From NCBI GenBank assembly GCA_035328465.1, contig DAOLIQ010000012.1, forward strand, positions 1 through 57,084: DNA of 57,084 bases, given 5' to 3'. The translations under genes and the position numbers were made by a program. Shown piece after piece: positions 8,908-16,102 of this stretch; the first letter of the stretch is position 1; each line of letters begins with the position of its first letter. This stretch comes from JADJEI01 sp035328465 (GTDB taxonomy: Bacteria > Bacteroidota > Ignavibacteria > Ignavibacteriales > Ignavibacteriaceae). A model generated the notes under the pieces. That model was not told where the DNA came from and did no database searches. It saw only the letters and a list, made by a program, of their open reading frames with translations.

Positions 8908-9072
8908 TTAAGAAAGAAAATCTAAGCTGTGGTTTATATAAGGGGGGATTCGATTCCTTGTAGACTTGACTCTGCCTTCATTATGCTCTTCAAGTCTTCT
9001 CGATATATCATTCGTTGAACCAATATACCGTTTACTATCTTTAAGACTCTGAAGGATATAAACGAAAAACAT
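8908..9072 (-). pseudogene. GIY-YIG nuclease, 3'-truncated copy
   Basis: From ATG at 9072 the frame reads MFFVYILQSLKDSKRYIGST and continues to about EGRVKSTRNRIP. It then diverges from the full family sequence near 8944 into an unrelated tail, ending at TAA (8908) after 54 residues. The GIY (VYI) and YIG motifs and the Arg of the catalytic core are present, but the second half with the catalytic Glu is missing. The sequence is almost identical to the two copies further right. It starts 22 bases past a degenerate tRNA-Cys copy, repeating the layout of the intact tRNA-Cys and its downstream copy. It is probably a dead end of a tandem array. Confidence 0.8.
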
Positions 9073-9093
9073 TTTACGCTTTTTGATTTTCTG

Positions 9094-9157
9094 AGGCGCC
9101 GGTCGGATTCGCCCCGCATAGCGGGGTTGCAGACCTTCGCCTTAAGCCGCTTGGCTA
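9094..9157 (-). pseudogene. Degenerate tRNA-Cys copy
   Basis: The minus strand matches the tRNA-Cys at 9617-9690 over the 3' acceptor and T-arm side (GGCGCC at 9095-9100, then GGTCGGATTCG on the plus strand) and over the D-arm and anticodon region (TTGCAGACCTTCGCC on the plus strand). The middle differs: about 20 bases of the T-arm, variable loop and anticodon stem are replaced by a 15-base hairpin (9112-9126). The 5' acceptor strand is also lost. It cannot fold as a cloverleaf, so it is a remnant or a mobile-element end, not a working tRNA. Confidence 0.8.
9112..9126. repeat. Small GC-rich hairpin replacing part of the tRNA-Cys copy
   Basis: CCCCGC-ATA-GCGGGG is a perfect 6-bp inverted repeat with a 3-base loop in an otherwise AT-rich genome. 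It takes the place of the variable-loop side of the tRNA-Cys copy. It may be a short palindromic repeat or the terminal hairpin of the GIY-YIG repeat unit. Confidence 0.7.
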
Positions 9158-9170
9158 TTACTTCAATTTA

Positions 9171-9401
9171 TTAATTCTTTTCCTCTATATTTTGATAGTT
9201 CAATTCGAAGTCAAGCTTCCCTTTTCTACTCTTGATATACTTTTCTCTTTGGAGGGCTTCTTCTTTTGTGTTGTATTCTTCGACGTGAACTAATTTGAAG
9301 GGGATTCGATTCCTTGTAGACTTGACTCTGCCTTCATTATGCTCTTCAAGTCTTCTCGATATATCATTCGTTGAACCAATATACCGTTTGCTATCTTTAA
9401 G
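9171..9401 (-). CDS. GIY-YIG nuclease, 5' end lost in assembly gap
   Basis: Reading leftwards from the gap edge gives LKDSKRYIGSTNDISRRLEE and then HNEGRVKSTRNRIPFKLVHV. The frame continues through EEYNTKEEALQREKYIKSRK and ends NYQNIEEKN with TAA at 9173-9171. This supplies the C-terminal part missing from the truncated copy, including the probable catalytic Glu in KEEALQREKYIK. With the nine N-terminal residues seen in the other copies the whole protein would be about 85 residues, a normal size for stand-alone GIY-YIG (UPF0213-like) proteins. The stop lies 13 bases before the degenerate tRNA-Cys copy. It may be a complete gene whose start is hidden by the Ns. Confidence 0.8.
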   Translation of the reverse strand, partial: LKDSKRYIGSTNDISRRLEEHNEGRVKSTRNRIPFKLVHVEEYNTKEEALQREKYIKSRKGKLDFELNYQNIEEKN

Positions 9402-9501
9402 NNNNNNNNNNNNNNNNNNNNNNNNNNNNNNNNNNNNNNNNNNNNNNNNNNNNNNNNNNNNNNNNNNNNNNNNNNNNNNNNNNNNNNNNNNNNNNNNNNN
9501 N
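9402..9501. other. Assembly gap (100 N)
   Basis: Exactly 100 Ns, the default scaffold spacer. Both edges lie inside copies of the same GIY-YIG gene: positions 9502-9595 and 9300-9401 each encode the LKDSKRYIGS to HN region. The join was therefore made across a collapsed repeat. The true distance and number of repeat units are unknown. Confidence 0.98.
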
Positions 9502-9595
9502 CATTATGCTCTCCAAGTCTTCTCGATATATCATTCGTTGAACCAATATACCGTTTACTATCTTTAAGACTCTGAAGGATATAAACGAAAAACAT
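9502..9595 (-). CDS. GIY-YIG nuclease, 3' part lost in assembly gap
   Basis: ATG at 9595 begins MFFVYILQSLKDSKRYIGST and reads to RRLGEHN, where the Ns start. It lies 21 bases downstream of tRNA-Cys on the same strand, so the nuclease is likely transcribed from the tRNA promoter. It differs from the other copies at single bases (GGA Gly in place of GAA Glu before EHN). It is therefore not simply the same read-through of one copy, unless strain variation is the cause. Confidence 0.8.
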
Positions 9596-9616
9596 TTTAC
9601 GCTTTTTGATTTTCTG

Positions 9617-9690
9617 AGGCGCCGGTCGGATTCGAACCGACGAATAAAGGTTTTGCAGACCTTCGCCTTAAGCCACTTGGCTACAGCGCC
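9617..9690 (-). tRNA. tRNA-Cys (GCA)
   Basis: The minus strand folds as a cloverleaf. The acceptor GGCGCTG pairs with CGGCGCC. The anticodon arm is AAGGT/ACCTT with loop CTGCAAA (anticodon GCA), and the T-arm is GTCGG-TTCGAAT-CCGAC. The discriminator is U73, usual for tRNA-Cys. CCA is not encoded. GIY-YIG copies follow directly downstream. Confidence 0.96.
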
Positions 9691-9722
9691 ATATTAGAAA
9701 AAAAAATGTTTCAAAAAAAATA

Positions 9723-9740
9723 AATCCACTTTCGTGGACT
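9723..9740 (-). terminator. Terminator between tRNA-Gly and tRNA-Cys
   Basis: On the minus strand AGTCCAC-GAAA-GTGGATT forms a 7-bp stem (one G-U pair) with a GAAA tetraloop. It is followed by TATTTTTTTTG, a clear U-tract. It sits one base past the tRNA-Gly CCA end, so tRNA-Gly and tRNA-Cys are probably separate transcripts. Confidence 0.8.
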
Positions 9741-9741
9741 T

Positions 9742-9817
<76 letters not shown>

Positions 9818-9937
9818 AATTTTAAATTTTCGAATTCAAATATAAGAGCGCTCGTTTAATCTTGCAAATTTTTGATTACTCAATTCATTCTTTTGTAAAA
9901 AGAATTTATCTTTAAAACAATAATTAGAAAAAATATA

Positions 9938-10573
9938 ATGGAATTTACATTAAGTATTATTGTTGGTTATCTTTTTGGTTCTTCCCCGACTGCTTATTTG
10001 TTGATGAAAAAAACAAAAAACATCGATATTACAAATGCAGGTACAGGCAATGTTGGAGCCATGAATTCCTACGAAGTATCCGGGTCAGCGATCATTGGAT
10101 TTTTTGTATTCGCAATAGATTTTTTGAAAGGTTTTCTGACCGTATTCGTTTTGAATATCTTATTCAATAACTCATTTATTTTTGCTGCAATAGGTGTTGT
10201 GTTTGCACTCTTTGCTCATTGTTTTAACCCTTGGTTGAACTTCAAGGGAGGTAGAGGCTTAGCTACTGCCGCGGGAAGTGCCGTATTAATTTTCCCATTT
10301 TTACTTTTCGTTTGGGTATTACTTTGGGTAATAATTTATATAATGAAAAAAGATATTCTCTTCAGTAATATTGCATCTAATATTTTAAGTCTTTTTGTCG
10401 TTACATCAACTCCTGCACTTACCGTAAAGTACAGTTCAGCAGACTCGGCTGAAGTTGGTTTGCTAATGTTTTTTACATCTTCATCAATGCTGATCATCAT
10501 AATAAAACATATTGAGCCATTAAAAGAAATTATTAAAAATAAAACAATATTTGACGGGAAAATAAAATCATGA
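9938..10573 (+). CDS. plsY: Glycerol-3-phosphate acyltransferase PlsY
   Basis: PlsY uses acyl phosphate to acylate glycerol-3-phosphate, the first step of phospholipid synthesis. The 211-residue protein has about five membrane helices. Three short cytoplasmic motifs are recognisable: GSSPTAYLLMKKTK near the start, GTGNVGAMNSYEVSG (usually SGNxGATN) and NFKGGRGLATAAG (usually GGKGVAT). Those differences make it a somewhat divergent member. The stop overlaps the protease gene by 4 bases (ATGA), so the two are translationally coupled. Confidence 0.85.
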   Translation: MEFTLSIIVGYLFGSSPTAYLLMKKTKNIDITNAGTGNVGAMNSYEVSGSAIIGFFVFAIDFLKGFLTVFVLNILFNNSFIFAAIGVVFALFAHCFNPWLNFKGGRGLATAAGSAVLIFPFLLFVWVLLWVIIYIMKKDILFSNIASNILSLFVVTSTPALTVKYSSADSAEVGLLMFFTSSSMLIIIIKHIEPLKEIIKNKTIFDGKIKS

Positions 10574-11736
10574 ATAAACCTGTATTCCTTCTAATACTCT
10601 CGATGTATTTATTGGCGGAGTCGTTATTCTCCCCCACTAAAAGTCAGGATTTAGATAGCTTATCACATAATTTTCAAAGTGGTTACTACGAGACGAAAAG
10701 TTCAAACAATGATCAAATTTCGAATCAAAGAAAAAATATTATTACTCAAACAGTAGAGCGGGTGAGTTCTGCTATAGTTGGAATTAATGTGACAGAGATT
10801 CGTCAATATCGTGACCCATTTTCAAATTTTTTTGATGATCCTTTTTTTAGGCAATTTTTTGGAAATCGTGGAAATAATAATCAAGAAGTTAAAAGTCTTG
10901 GTTCAGGCTTTATTATTTCTTCTGATGGCTACATCATAACGAACGATCACGTCGCCGGGAATGGCAGTAAAATTACAATTACTATGACTAATGGCAATCA
11001 CTATGATGCAAGAATAGTTGGGACTGATCCAGTTTCTGATATTTGTTTGTTAAAAATTGATCAAAATAATTTGCCTTATGTTTCTCTTGGAAATTCAGAT
11101 GATATTCTTATTGGGGAGTGGGTAATTGCTCTTGGAAATCCTTTCGGATTATTTGAATTAAATGACCAACCAACTGTGACAGTCGGAGTAATCAGCGCTT
11201 TTGGAATGAACCTCGAACCGATTGATGGAAGATTTTACTTGAACATGATTCAAACAGATGCAGCAATTAATGGTGGTAACAGCGGTGGGGCATTGGTAAA
11301 TAGTGTTGGCGAAGTCATTGGAATGAATACTCTCATTTTTACTGCCGGCAGTCAAGGAAGCATAGGGCTGGGGTTTGCTATTCCAATAAATAAAATTAAA
11401 AAAATAGTTTCCGAACTTAAAGAGCGAGGAGTGATTGACCGTGGATTCGATATCGGTATGAGAATCCAGGCAATTGATGATGGAATTGCGAAGTACTATA
11501 ATTTAAAAGATACTAAAGGTGTAATTGTCACACAGGTAATGCGTAACTCGCCCGCTTCAAAAGCTGGAATTGAACCCGGTGATATTATTATTCAAGTTGA
11601 AAATTATAAAATAAATAATGAAAATATTATTCAAGGTGTATTTCAAGAATTTAGAAGAGATCAAACAATTATGATTAAGCTTCTTCGAGAAACAAAAGAA
11701 CTTACACTGCAAATGAAGTTGGAGAAAATTCAATGA
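10570..11736 (+). CDS. HtrA/DegP-like periplasmic serine protease
   Basis: A 388-residue S1C protease for envelope protein quality control. It has a signal peptide (residues 1-26), a trypsin-like domain (about 60-285) with the triad His127 (TNDHV), Asp157 (SDICLL) and Ser238 (GGNSGG), and a single PDZ domain (about 295-385). It is preceded by a Phe-rich stretch (NFFDDPFFRQFFGNR), like the LA loop of DegP relatives. One PDZ domain makes it closer to DegS or HtrA of the Deg family than to two-PDZ DegP. It overlaps plsY and purB by 4 bases on each side. Confidence 0.92.
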   Translation: MNKPVFLLILSMYLLAESLFSPTKSQDLDSLSHNFQSGYYETKSSNNDQISNQRKNIITQTVERVSSAIVGINVTEIRQYRDPFSNFFDDPFFRQFFGNRGNNNQEVKSLGSGFIISSDGYIITNDHVAGNGSKITITMTNGNHYDARIVGTDPVSDICLLKIDQNNLPYVSLGNSDDILIGEWVIALGNPFGLFELNDQPTVTVGVISAFGMNLEPIDGRFYLNMIQTDAAINGGNSGGALVNSVGEVIGMNTLIFTAGSQGSIGLGFAIPINKIKKIVSELKERGVIDRGFDIGMRIQAIDDGIAKYYNLKDTKGVIVTQVMRNSPASKAGIEPGDIIIQVENYKINNENIIQGVFQEFRRDQTIMIKLLRETKELTLQMKLEKIQ

Positions 11737-13034
11737 TTGAAAGGTACACCCTCCCAGAAATGGGTAAAATTTGGACTGATGAATTTAAATATAGCACCTG
11801 GCTTAAAATAGAAATACTCGCCTGCGAAGCAAGAGCAGCTTTAGGTGATATTCCACCAGAAGATTTAGTTACTATTAAAGAGAAATCAAAATTTGAAGTT
11901 AATAGAATTCTTGAAATTGAAGAGACGACCAAACATGACGTTATTGCATTCTTAACAAACGTTGCCGAACATGTTGGTACAGCTTCCCGCCATATTCATT
12001 ATGGAATGACAAGTTCGGATGTTCTCGATACTACCCTCTCCTTTCAAATTAAGAAGGCTGCAGAAATTTTAATGCAGAAACTTTTTGCCTTAAAGGATGT
12101 TTTGAAAGAAAGAGCACTTGAACATAAATACACTGTCTGTGTTGGCCGATCGCATGGGATTCACGCCGAGCCCACAACAATGGGATTAAAATTCGCTTTA
12201 TGGTATGAAGAGACGAAAAGAAATATTCAAAGGTTAGAAAATGCAATCACTATGATTTCAGTCGGGAAAATTTCCGGCGCAGTGGGTACATTCGAACATC
12301 TTCCGCCAGATGTTGAAGAGTATGTTTGTACTAATTTGGGGTTAAAAGCTGCTCCTGTTTCAACTCAAATTATACAAAGAGATCGGCATGCAGAATTTAT
12401 GACTACCCTATCCATTATCGGGGCTACTCTTGAAAAAATTGCCATTGAGATAAGACACCTGCAACGCACAGAAGTGCTGGAAGCTGAGGAGTTTTTTTCA
12501 AAGGGACAAAAAGGTTCATCGGCTATGCCTCATAAACGAAATCCTATTGTTAGTGAACGAATAGCGGGCCTTGCACGAATACTTCGCGGGAATGCTTTAG
12601 CTTCGATTGAAAATGTTGCTCTATGGCACGAAAGAGATATTTCACATTCTTCTGTTGAAAGAATTGCTGTACCTGATAGCTGCATCGCACTTGATTACAT
12701 GCTGTATTTGGCTGTCGAGCTTTTGAAAAACTTAATTGTTTATCCTGACAACATGAGAAAGAATTTAGATATTACCCGAGGACTTGTTTTTTCTCAATCA
12801 ATTTTATTGAAACTTATTACAAAAGGGATGTCGAGAGAAGACGCATATAAACTGGTTCAAAATTGTGCGATGACTGTCTGGAGTGATCAAAGTAAAAATT
12901 TGAAGGATGAACTTTACAGAAACAGTGATGCAAGTCATTTCCTTTCTGAAAATGAAATCGAAGAGATATTCAATTCCAAAAGCATGTTAAAAAATGTTGA
13001 TATTATTTATAATAGAACGATTCTGAAAGATTGA
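11733..13034 (+). CDS. purB: Adenylosuccinate lyase
   Basis: PurB cleaves SAICAR and adenylosuccinate, releasing fumarate, in purine synthesis. The 433-residue protein has the superfamily signature GSSAMPHKRNP (residues 261-271), the GRSHGIHAEPTT segment with a catalytic-region His141, and TSSDVLDT near residue 93. Length is normal. It begins inside the end of the protease gene (ATGA overlap) and ends an apparent plsY-protease-purB operon. Confidence 0.96.
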   Translation: MIERYTLPEMGKIWTDEFKYSTWLKIEILACEARAALGDIPPEDLVTIKEKSKFEVNRILEIEETTKHDVIAFLTNVAEHVGTASRHIHYGMTSSDVLDTTLSFQIKKAAEILMQKLFALKDVLKERALEHKYTVCVGRSHGIHAEPTTMGLKFALWYEETKRNIQRLENAITMISVGKISGAVGTFEHLPPDVEEYVCTNLGLKAAPVSTQIIQRDRHAEFMTTLSIIGATLEKIAIEIRHLQRTEVLEAEEFFSKGQKGSSAMPHKRNPIVSERIAGLARILRGNALASIENVALWHERDISHSSVERIAVPDSCIALDYMLYLAVELLKNLIVYPDNMRKNLDITRGLVFSQSILLKLITKGMSREDAYKLVQNCAMTVWSDQSKNLKDELYRNSDASHFLSENEIEEIFNSKSMLKNVDIIYNRTILKD

Positions 13035-13129
13035 TTCACCCATATAAAATTGCTTGCATATTGTGTGACTTTGTTTTATTTACTTTATGAAACTTTAAAA
13101 ATATTTTGAATTTTAAATCGGCAAATAAT

Positions 13130-15205
13130 ATGAAAAAACTTCTCATTGCCGCAATTGTAATAATTGCTGCAAATTTTCTAATAATTCGTTCATCACAAAT
13201 TTTTACTCACGAGAAAGGTTCCTCTGATACCTCCAAGGTTGTACAAGCAGAAGAAATTTTTTCTCAAGAGAATCAAATAATAAATACAATACTATCACGG
13301 TATCATTACAACAAGTTTCAACTTGGTGATTCACTATCTTCAGTTATTTTTGATCGCTATATTAAATCTTTAGATCCAAGCAGAAGTTACTTCCTCAAAT
13401 CAGATATCGACGAGTTCGAAGCGTTCAGATATAAAATTGATGACTTCTTAAAACTTGGTGAACTTAACCCCGCCTTTACAATTTTTAATCGATTTAAAGA
13501 GAGATTAAACGAGCGTATTGATTTTGTTCAAAATATTCTAACCGAAGAATTTGATTTCACTAAGGATGAGTATTATCAAATTGACCGCGAGGATGCCGAT
13601 TGGCTTATTAGTGCAAATGATGCAAATGAAATTTGGAGACTTCGTGTCAAAAATGATGCACTAAATCTGAAAATTGCAGGTAAAGAATGGAGTGCAATTC
13701 AGGAAACTCTAAAAAAACGATATGAAAGCTATCGAAAAGCTGTTGTTCAGTATAACAGTGAGGATGTTTTTCAATTGTATATGAATTCATACACTGAAGC
13801 ACTTGATCCGCATACAAATTATTTCTCACCAATGACTTCTGAAAATTTTAATATTGATATGAGCCTTTCTGTCGAAGGAATTGGTGCTCAACTCCAAAAT
13901 GAAGATGAATATGTTAAAATAGCCGAAATCATTCCTGGCGGCCCGGCTGCTAAAAGCGGATTACTTTTTGCCGATGATAAAATTGTTGGGGTTGCTCAGG
14001 GAATTGATGGCGAAATGATAGATATTATTGGGTGGCGTGTAAATGATGCAGTGAAATTAATCCGTGGAGAAAAAGGAACTACTGTTCGATTATCTATCTT
14101 ATCTGCTTCCGATGGTGTAAATGCGTTGCCGAAGGAAATAACCCTCGTGAGAGAAAAAGTTAAACTTGAAGAACAAGCTGCAAAAAAATCAATGCTCGAA
14201 TTATTGAAAGACGGAAAGCCGTACAGAATTGGAGTCATTACTATTCCAAAATTTTATAGTGATTTTGAGGCGCAGCAACGAGGTGAGAAGGATTATAAAA
14301 GTACAACTCGCGATGTTAAAAAAATACTTGCAGAACTAAAGGAAGAAAAGGTTGATGGAGTTATAATTGACTTACGAAACGATGGGGGCGGATCATTAAA
14401 CGAAGCGATTGATCTCACTGGTTTATTTATCAAAGATGGACCCGTTGTTCAAGTAAAAAACAGTGATGGTTCAATTGAAGTCGGTGAAGATCCTGATCCG
14501 AATATTGTTTATGACGGTCCACTTGCTGTAATTGTAAATAGATTCAGTGCATCAGCATCGGAAATATTTGCAGGTGCAATTCAGGACTATGGTAGGGGTT
14601 TGATACTCGGTGAACAAACTTACGGGAAAGGTACTGTGCAAAATCTAATTGATCTTAACAGACTTATGCCTAGTTCAAAAGATAAACTTGGTCAGGTGAA
14701 ATTAACTATTGGAAAATACTATCGCATAACTGGCGGCAGTACTCAAAATCTTGGAGTTATCCCCGATATACTTTTCCCTTCTGCGTTCGATGCTCACGAA
14801 TTTGGTGAAAGCTCCGAACCGAGTGCGCTTCCATGGGATCAAATTAAATCTTCGCAGTATCAGATGTTTGGAGATTTAAAAATGAATTTATCAAAATTAA
14901 AATCTTTACACGAAGACAGAATTAAAACTGATCCGGAGTTTGATTTCCTGCTTGAAGATATTCAACTGTACAAAGATTCAAAATCCAAGAAAATAATATC
15001 ATTAAAGGAAACGATCAGGCGACAGGAAAAGGAGGAATCCGACGAGCGAAGCTTTCAAAGGGAAAATGAAAGAAGAAAATTAAAGGGGCTAACTTTACTA
15101 AAAAAGGGTGAGGTTGATACGACACAGAAAGAAAAAGAAAGTGACCCAGTCCTCAACGAAAGTGGCAACATTTTGGTTGACTTAATTTCCCTTTCGATTG
15201 GATGA
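13130..15205 (+). CDS. Tail-specific carboxy-terminal protease (S41A)
   Basis: This 691-residue homologue of Prc/Tsp trims C-termini of periplasmic proteins. ATG at 13130 is chosen because it opens directly on a membrane anchor or signal (MKKLLIAAIVIIAANFLII); the TTG further upstream adds nothing recognisable. The N-terminal Tsp domain contains YIKSLDPSRSYFLKSD. A PDZ domain lies at about residues 245-330. The S41 core contains the dyad Ser475 (in FSASASEI) and Lys500 (in TYGKG), spaced 25 residues as in E. coli Prc. The C-terminal tail is charged and helical. Confidence 0.93.
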   Translation: MKKLLIAAIVIIAANFLIIRSSQIFTHEKGSSDTSKVVQAEEIFSQENQIINTILSRYHYNKFQLGDSLSSVIFDRYIKSLDPSRSYFLKSDIDEFEAFRYKIDDFLKLGELNPAFTIFNRFKERLNERIDFVQNILTEEFDFTKDEYYQIDREDADWLISANDANEIWRLRVKNDALNLKIAGKEWSAIQETLKKRYESYRKAVVQYNSEDVFQLYMNSYTEALDPHTNYFSPMTSENFNIDMSLSVEGIGAQLQNEDEYVKIAEIIPGGPAAKSGLLFADDKIVGVAQGIDGEMIDIIGWRVNDAVKLIRGEKGTTVRLSILSASDGVNALPKEITLVREKVKLEEQAAKKSMLELLKDGKPYRIGVITIPKFYSDFEAQQRGEKDYKSTTRDVKKILAELKEEKVDGVIIDLRNDGGGSLNEAIDLTGLFIKDGPVVQVKNSDGSIEVGEDPDPNIVYDGPLAVIVNRFSASASEIFAGAIQDYGRGLILGEQTYGKGTVQNLIDLNRLMPSSKDKLGQVKLTIGKYYRITGGSTQNLGVIPDILFPSAFDAHEFGESSEPSALPWDQIKSSQYQMFGDLKMNLSKLKSLHEDRIKTDPEFDFLLEDIQLYKDSKSKKIISLKETIRRQEKEESDERSFQRENERRKLKGLTLLKKGEVDTTQKEKESDPVLNESGNILVDLISLSIG

Positions 15206-15215
15206 TTAGATTTTA

Positions 15216-15923
15216 TTAATCCTTTATTATCTGTAGAAGAGAGTTTTTTGCAACTGGTAAAATCGTTGCTTTAAATGGCAATATTAAATTAGTCTCGCAA
15301 AGATATACTGCAGGATTTAGTATCTCATCATAGGTTCGTACAAAATCCGCAGCAAGCCTTTCCACCGAAGACTCAACTAATTCGATTGGTATTGAGCGAA
15401 GAAGAAGAAGTGAGACAATCTGTGTTGGGTCGGTATCAATCCATTTAAAAATAATTTCATATTTATAGATGTAAAGTGATTCAGAATTTTGATCATCTAT
15501 CAGAAGGTATCCTTTACCTCGATATTTTGCAGCAGGATTAATATTTTTAATGTGAAGATTCTCACTTACAAATTCCTCAATCACTCTTGCTTCCTCGTGC
15601 AGAGTCTTTATCGATGGAAAGAACCACTCTGAAATTTTTAGATTTAGATCATTACTATTTTGAGGCTTAATGATTGAAGAGTCCACTATTCCCTTCGAAA
15701 ATTTATCCCGCTGATTTTGTAATTTATTCGTGATAGTTCTGTCGAATCCGAAAATATTATTTTTTTCCAGCTCGATTAGAAATGACTCAACTTCGCTGAT
15801 TGACGGATACAGCTTCAAATGAGTAATGTCATCTTCCCAGATTTTCATTTTGTTCATCAAGCTATATACTAATGATTCTGGATCGCAATTGGTTTCAAAT
15901 AATTGCTTAATAATCTGTTTCAT
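15216..15923 (-). CDS. Hypothetical protein
   Basis: I do not recognise this 235-residue protein. It is soluble, with no signal peptide or clear membrane helix, and rich in Ile, Leu, Glu and Lys. A central segment (about 110-135) reads EEFVSENLHIKNINPAAKYR, followed by a beta-rich GYLLIDDQ and YIYKYEIIFKWI. The late segment RSIPIELVESSVERLAADFV looks helical. ATG at 15923 is preferred to a TTG at 15965. It converges on the tail-specific protease gene with a 10-base gap and sits downstream of the lysine-degradation ALDH gene, but nothing ties it to either. Confidence 0.6.
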   Translation of the reverse strand: MKQIIKQLFETNCDPESLVYSLMNKMKIWEDDITHLKLYPSISEVESFLIELEKNNIFGFDRTITNKLQNQRDKFSKGIVDSSIIKPQNSNDLNLKISEWFFPSIKTLHEEARVIEEFVSENLHIKNINPAAKYRGKGYLLIDDQNSESLYIYKYEIIFKWIDTDPTQIVSLLLLRSIPIELVESSVERLAADFVRTYDEILNPAVYLCETNLILPFKATILPVAKNSLLQIIKD

Positions 15924-16063
15924 AGTAATTCTAATTTTTTGCTTAAATAGCAAAATTTGAACCAAGAATAAACAATAAAAAAAGTAAAATTTTGAGGAAA
16001 AGTAGATTAATTTTTTGTTGAATTGAAAATTTTACAGGTAAAAAAAGAATGATCGGAAAACAA

Positions 16064-16090
16064 GGGAGACTCAATTAAATAGAATCTCCC
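16064..16090 (-). terminator. Probable terminator of the ALDH7 gene
   Basis: On the minus strand GGGAGA (16090-16085) pairs with TCTCCC (16069-16064). The pairing can extend inward with mismatches, and TTGTTTTCC follows. It lies 13 bases past the ALDH stop. Confidence 0.55.
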
Positions 16091-16102
16091 CTAAGAATGT
16101 TG

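Larger units (their letters stand above)
8944..9634. repeat. Tandem repeat of GIY-YIG / tRNA-Cys units
   Basis: Positions 8944-9045 match 9300-9401 with one difference, a spacing of 356 bases. Positions 8979-9111 match 9502-9634 with one difference. Each unit holds, in minus-strand order, a tRNA-Cys or its remnant, the linker TCAGAAAATC and a GIY-YIG ORF. The left unit is truncated and the middle one runs into the gap. This is direct sequence repetition; how it arose is inference. Confidence 0.88.

Noticed and set aside
8934..9119. A 61-residue minus-strand ORF starting MRGESDRRLRKSK
   Set aside because: It is a shadow in another frame of the GIY-YIG copy whose true start is the ATG at 9072.
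9290..9595. A single 101-residue protein read across the Ns
   Set aside because: The gap length is arbitrary and the frame after the Ns is wrong; the two sides are separate partial GIY-YIG copies.
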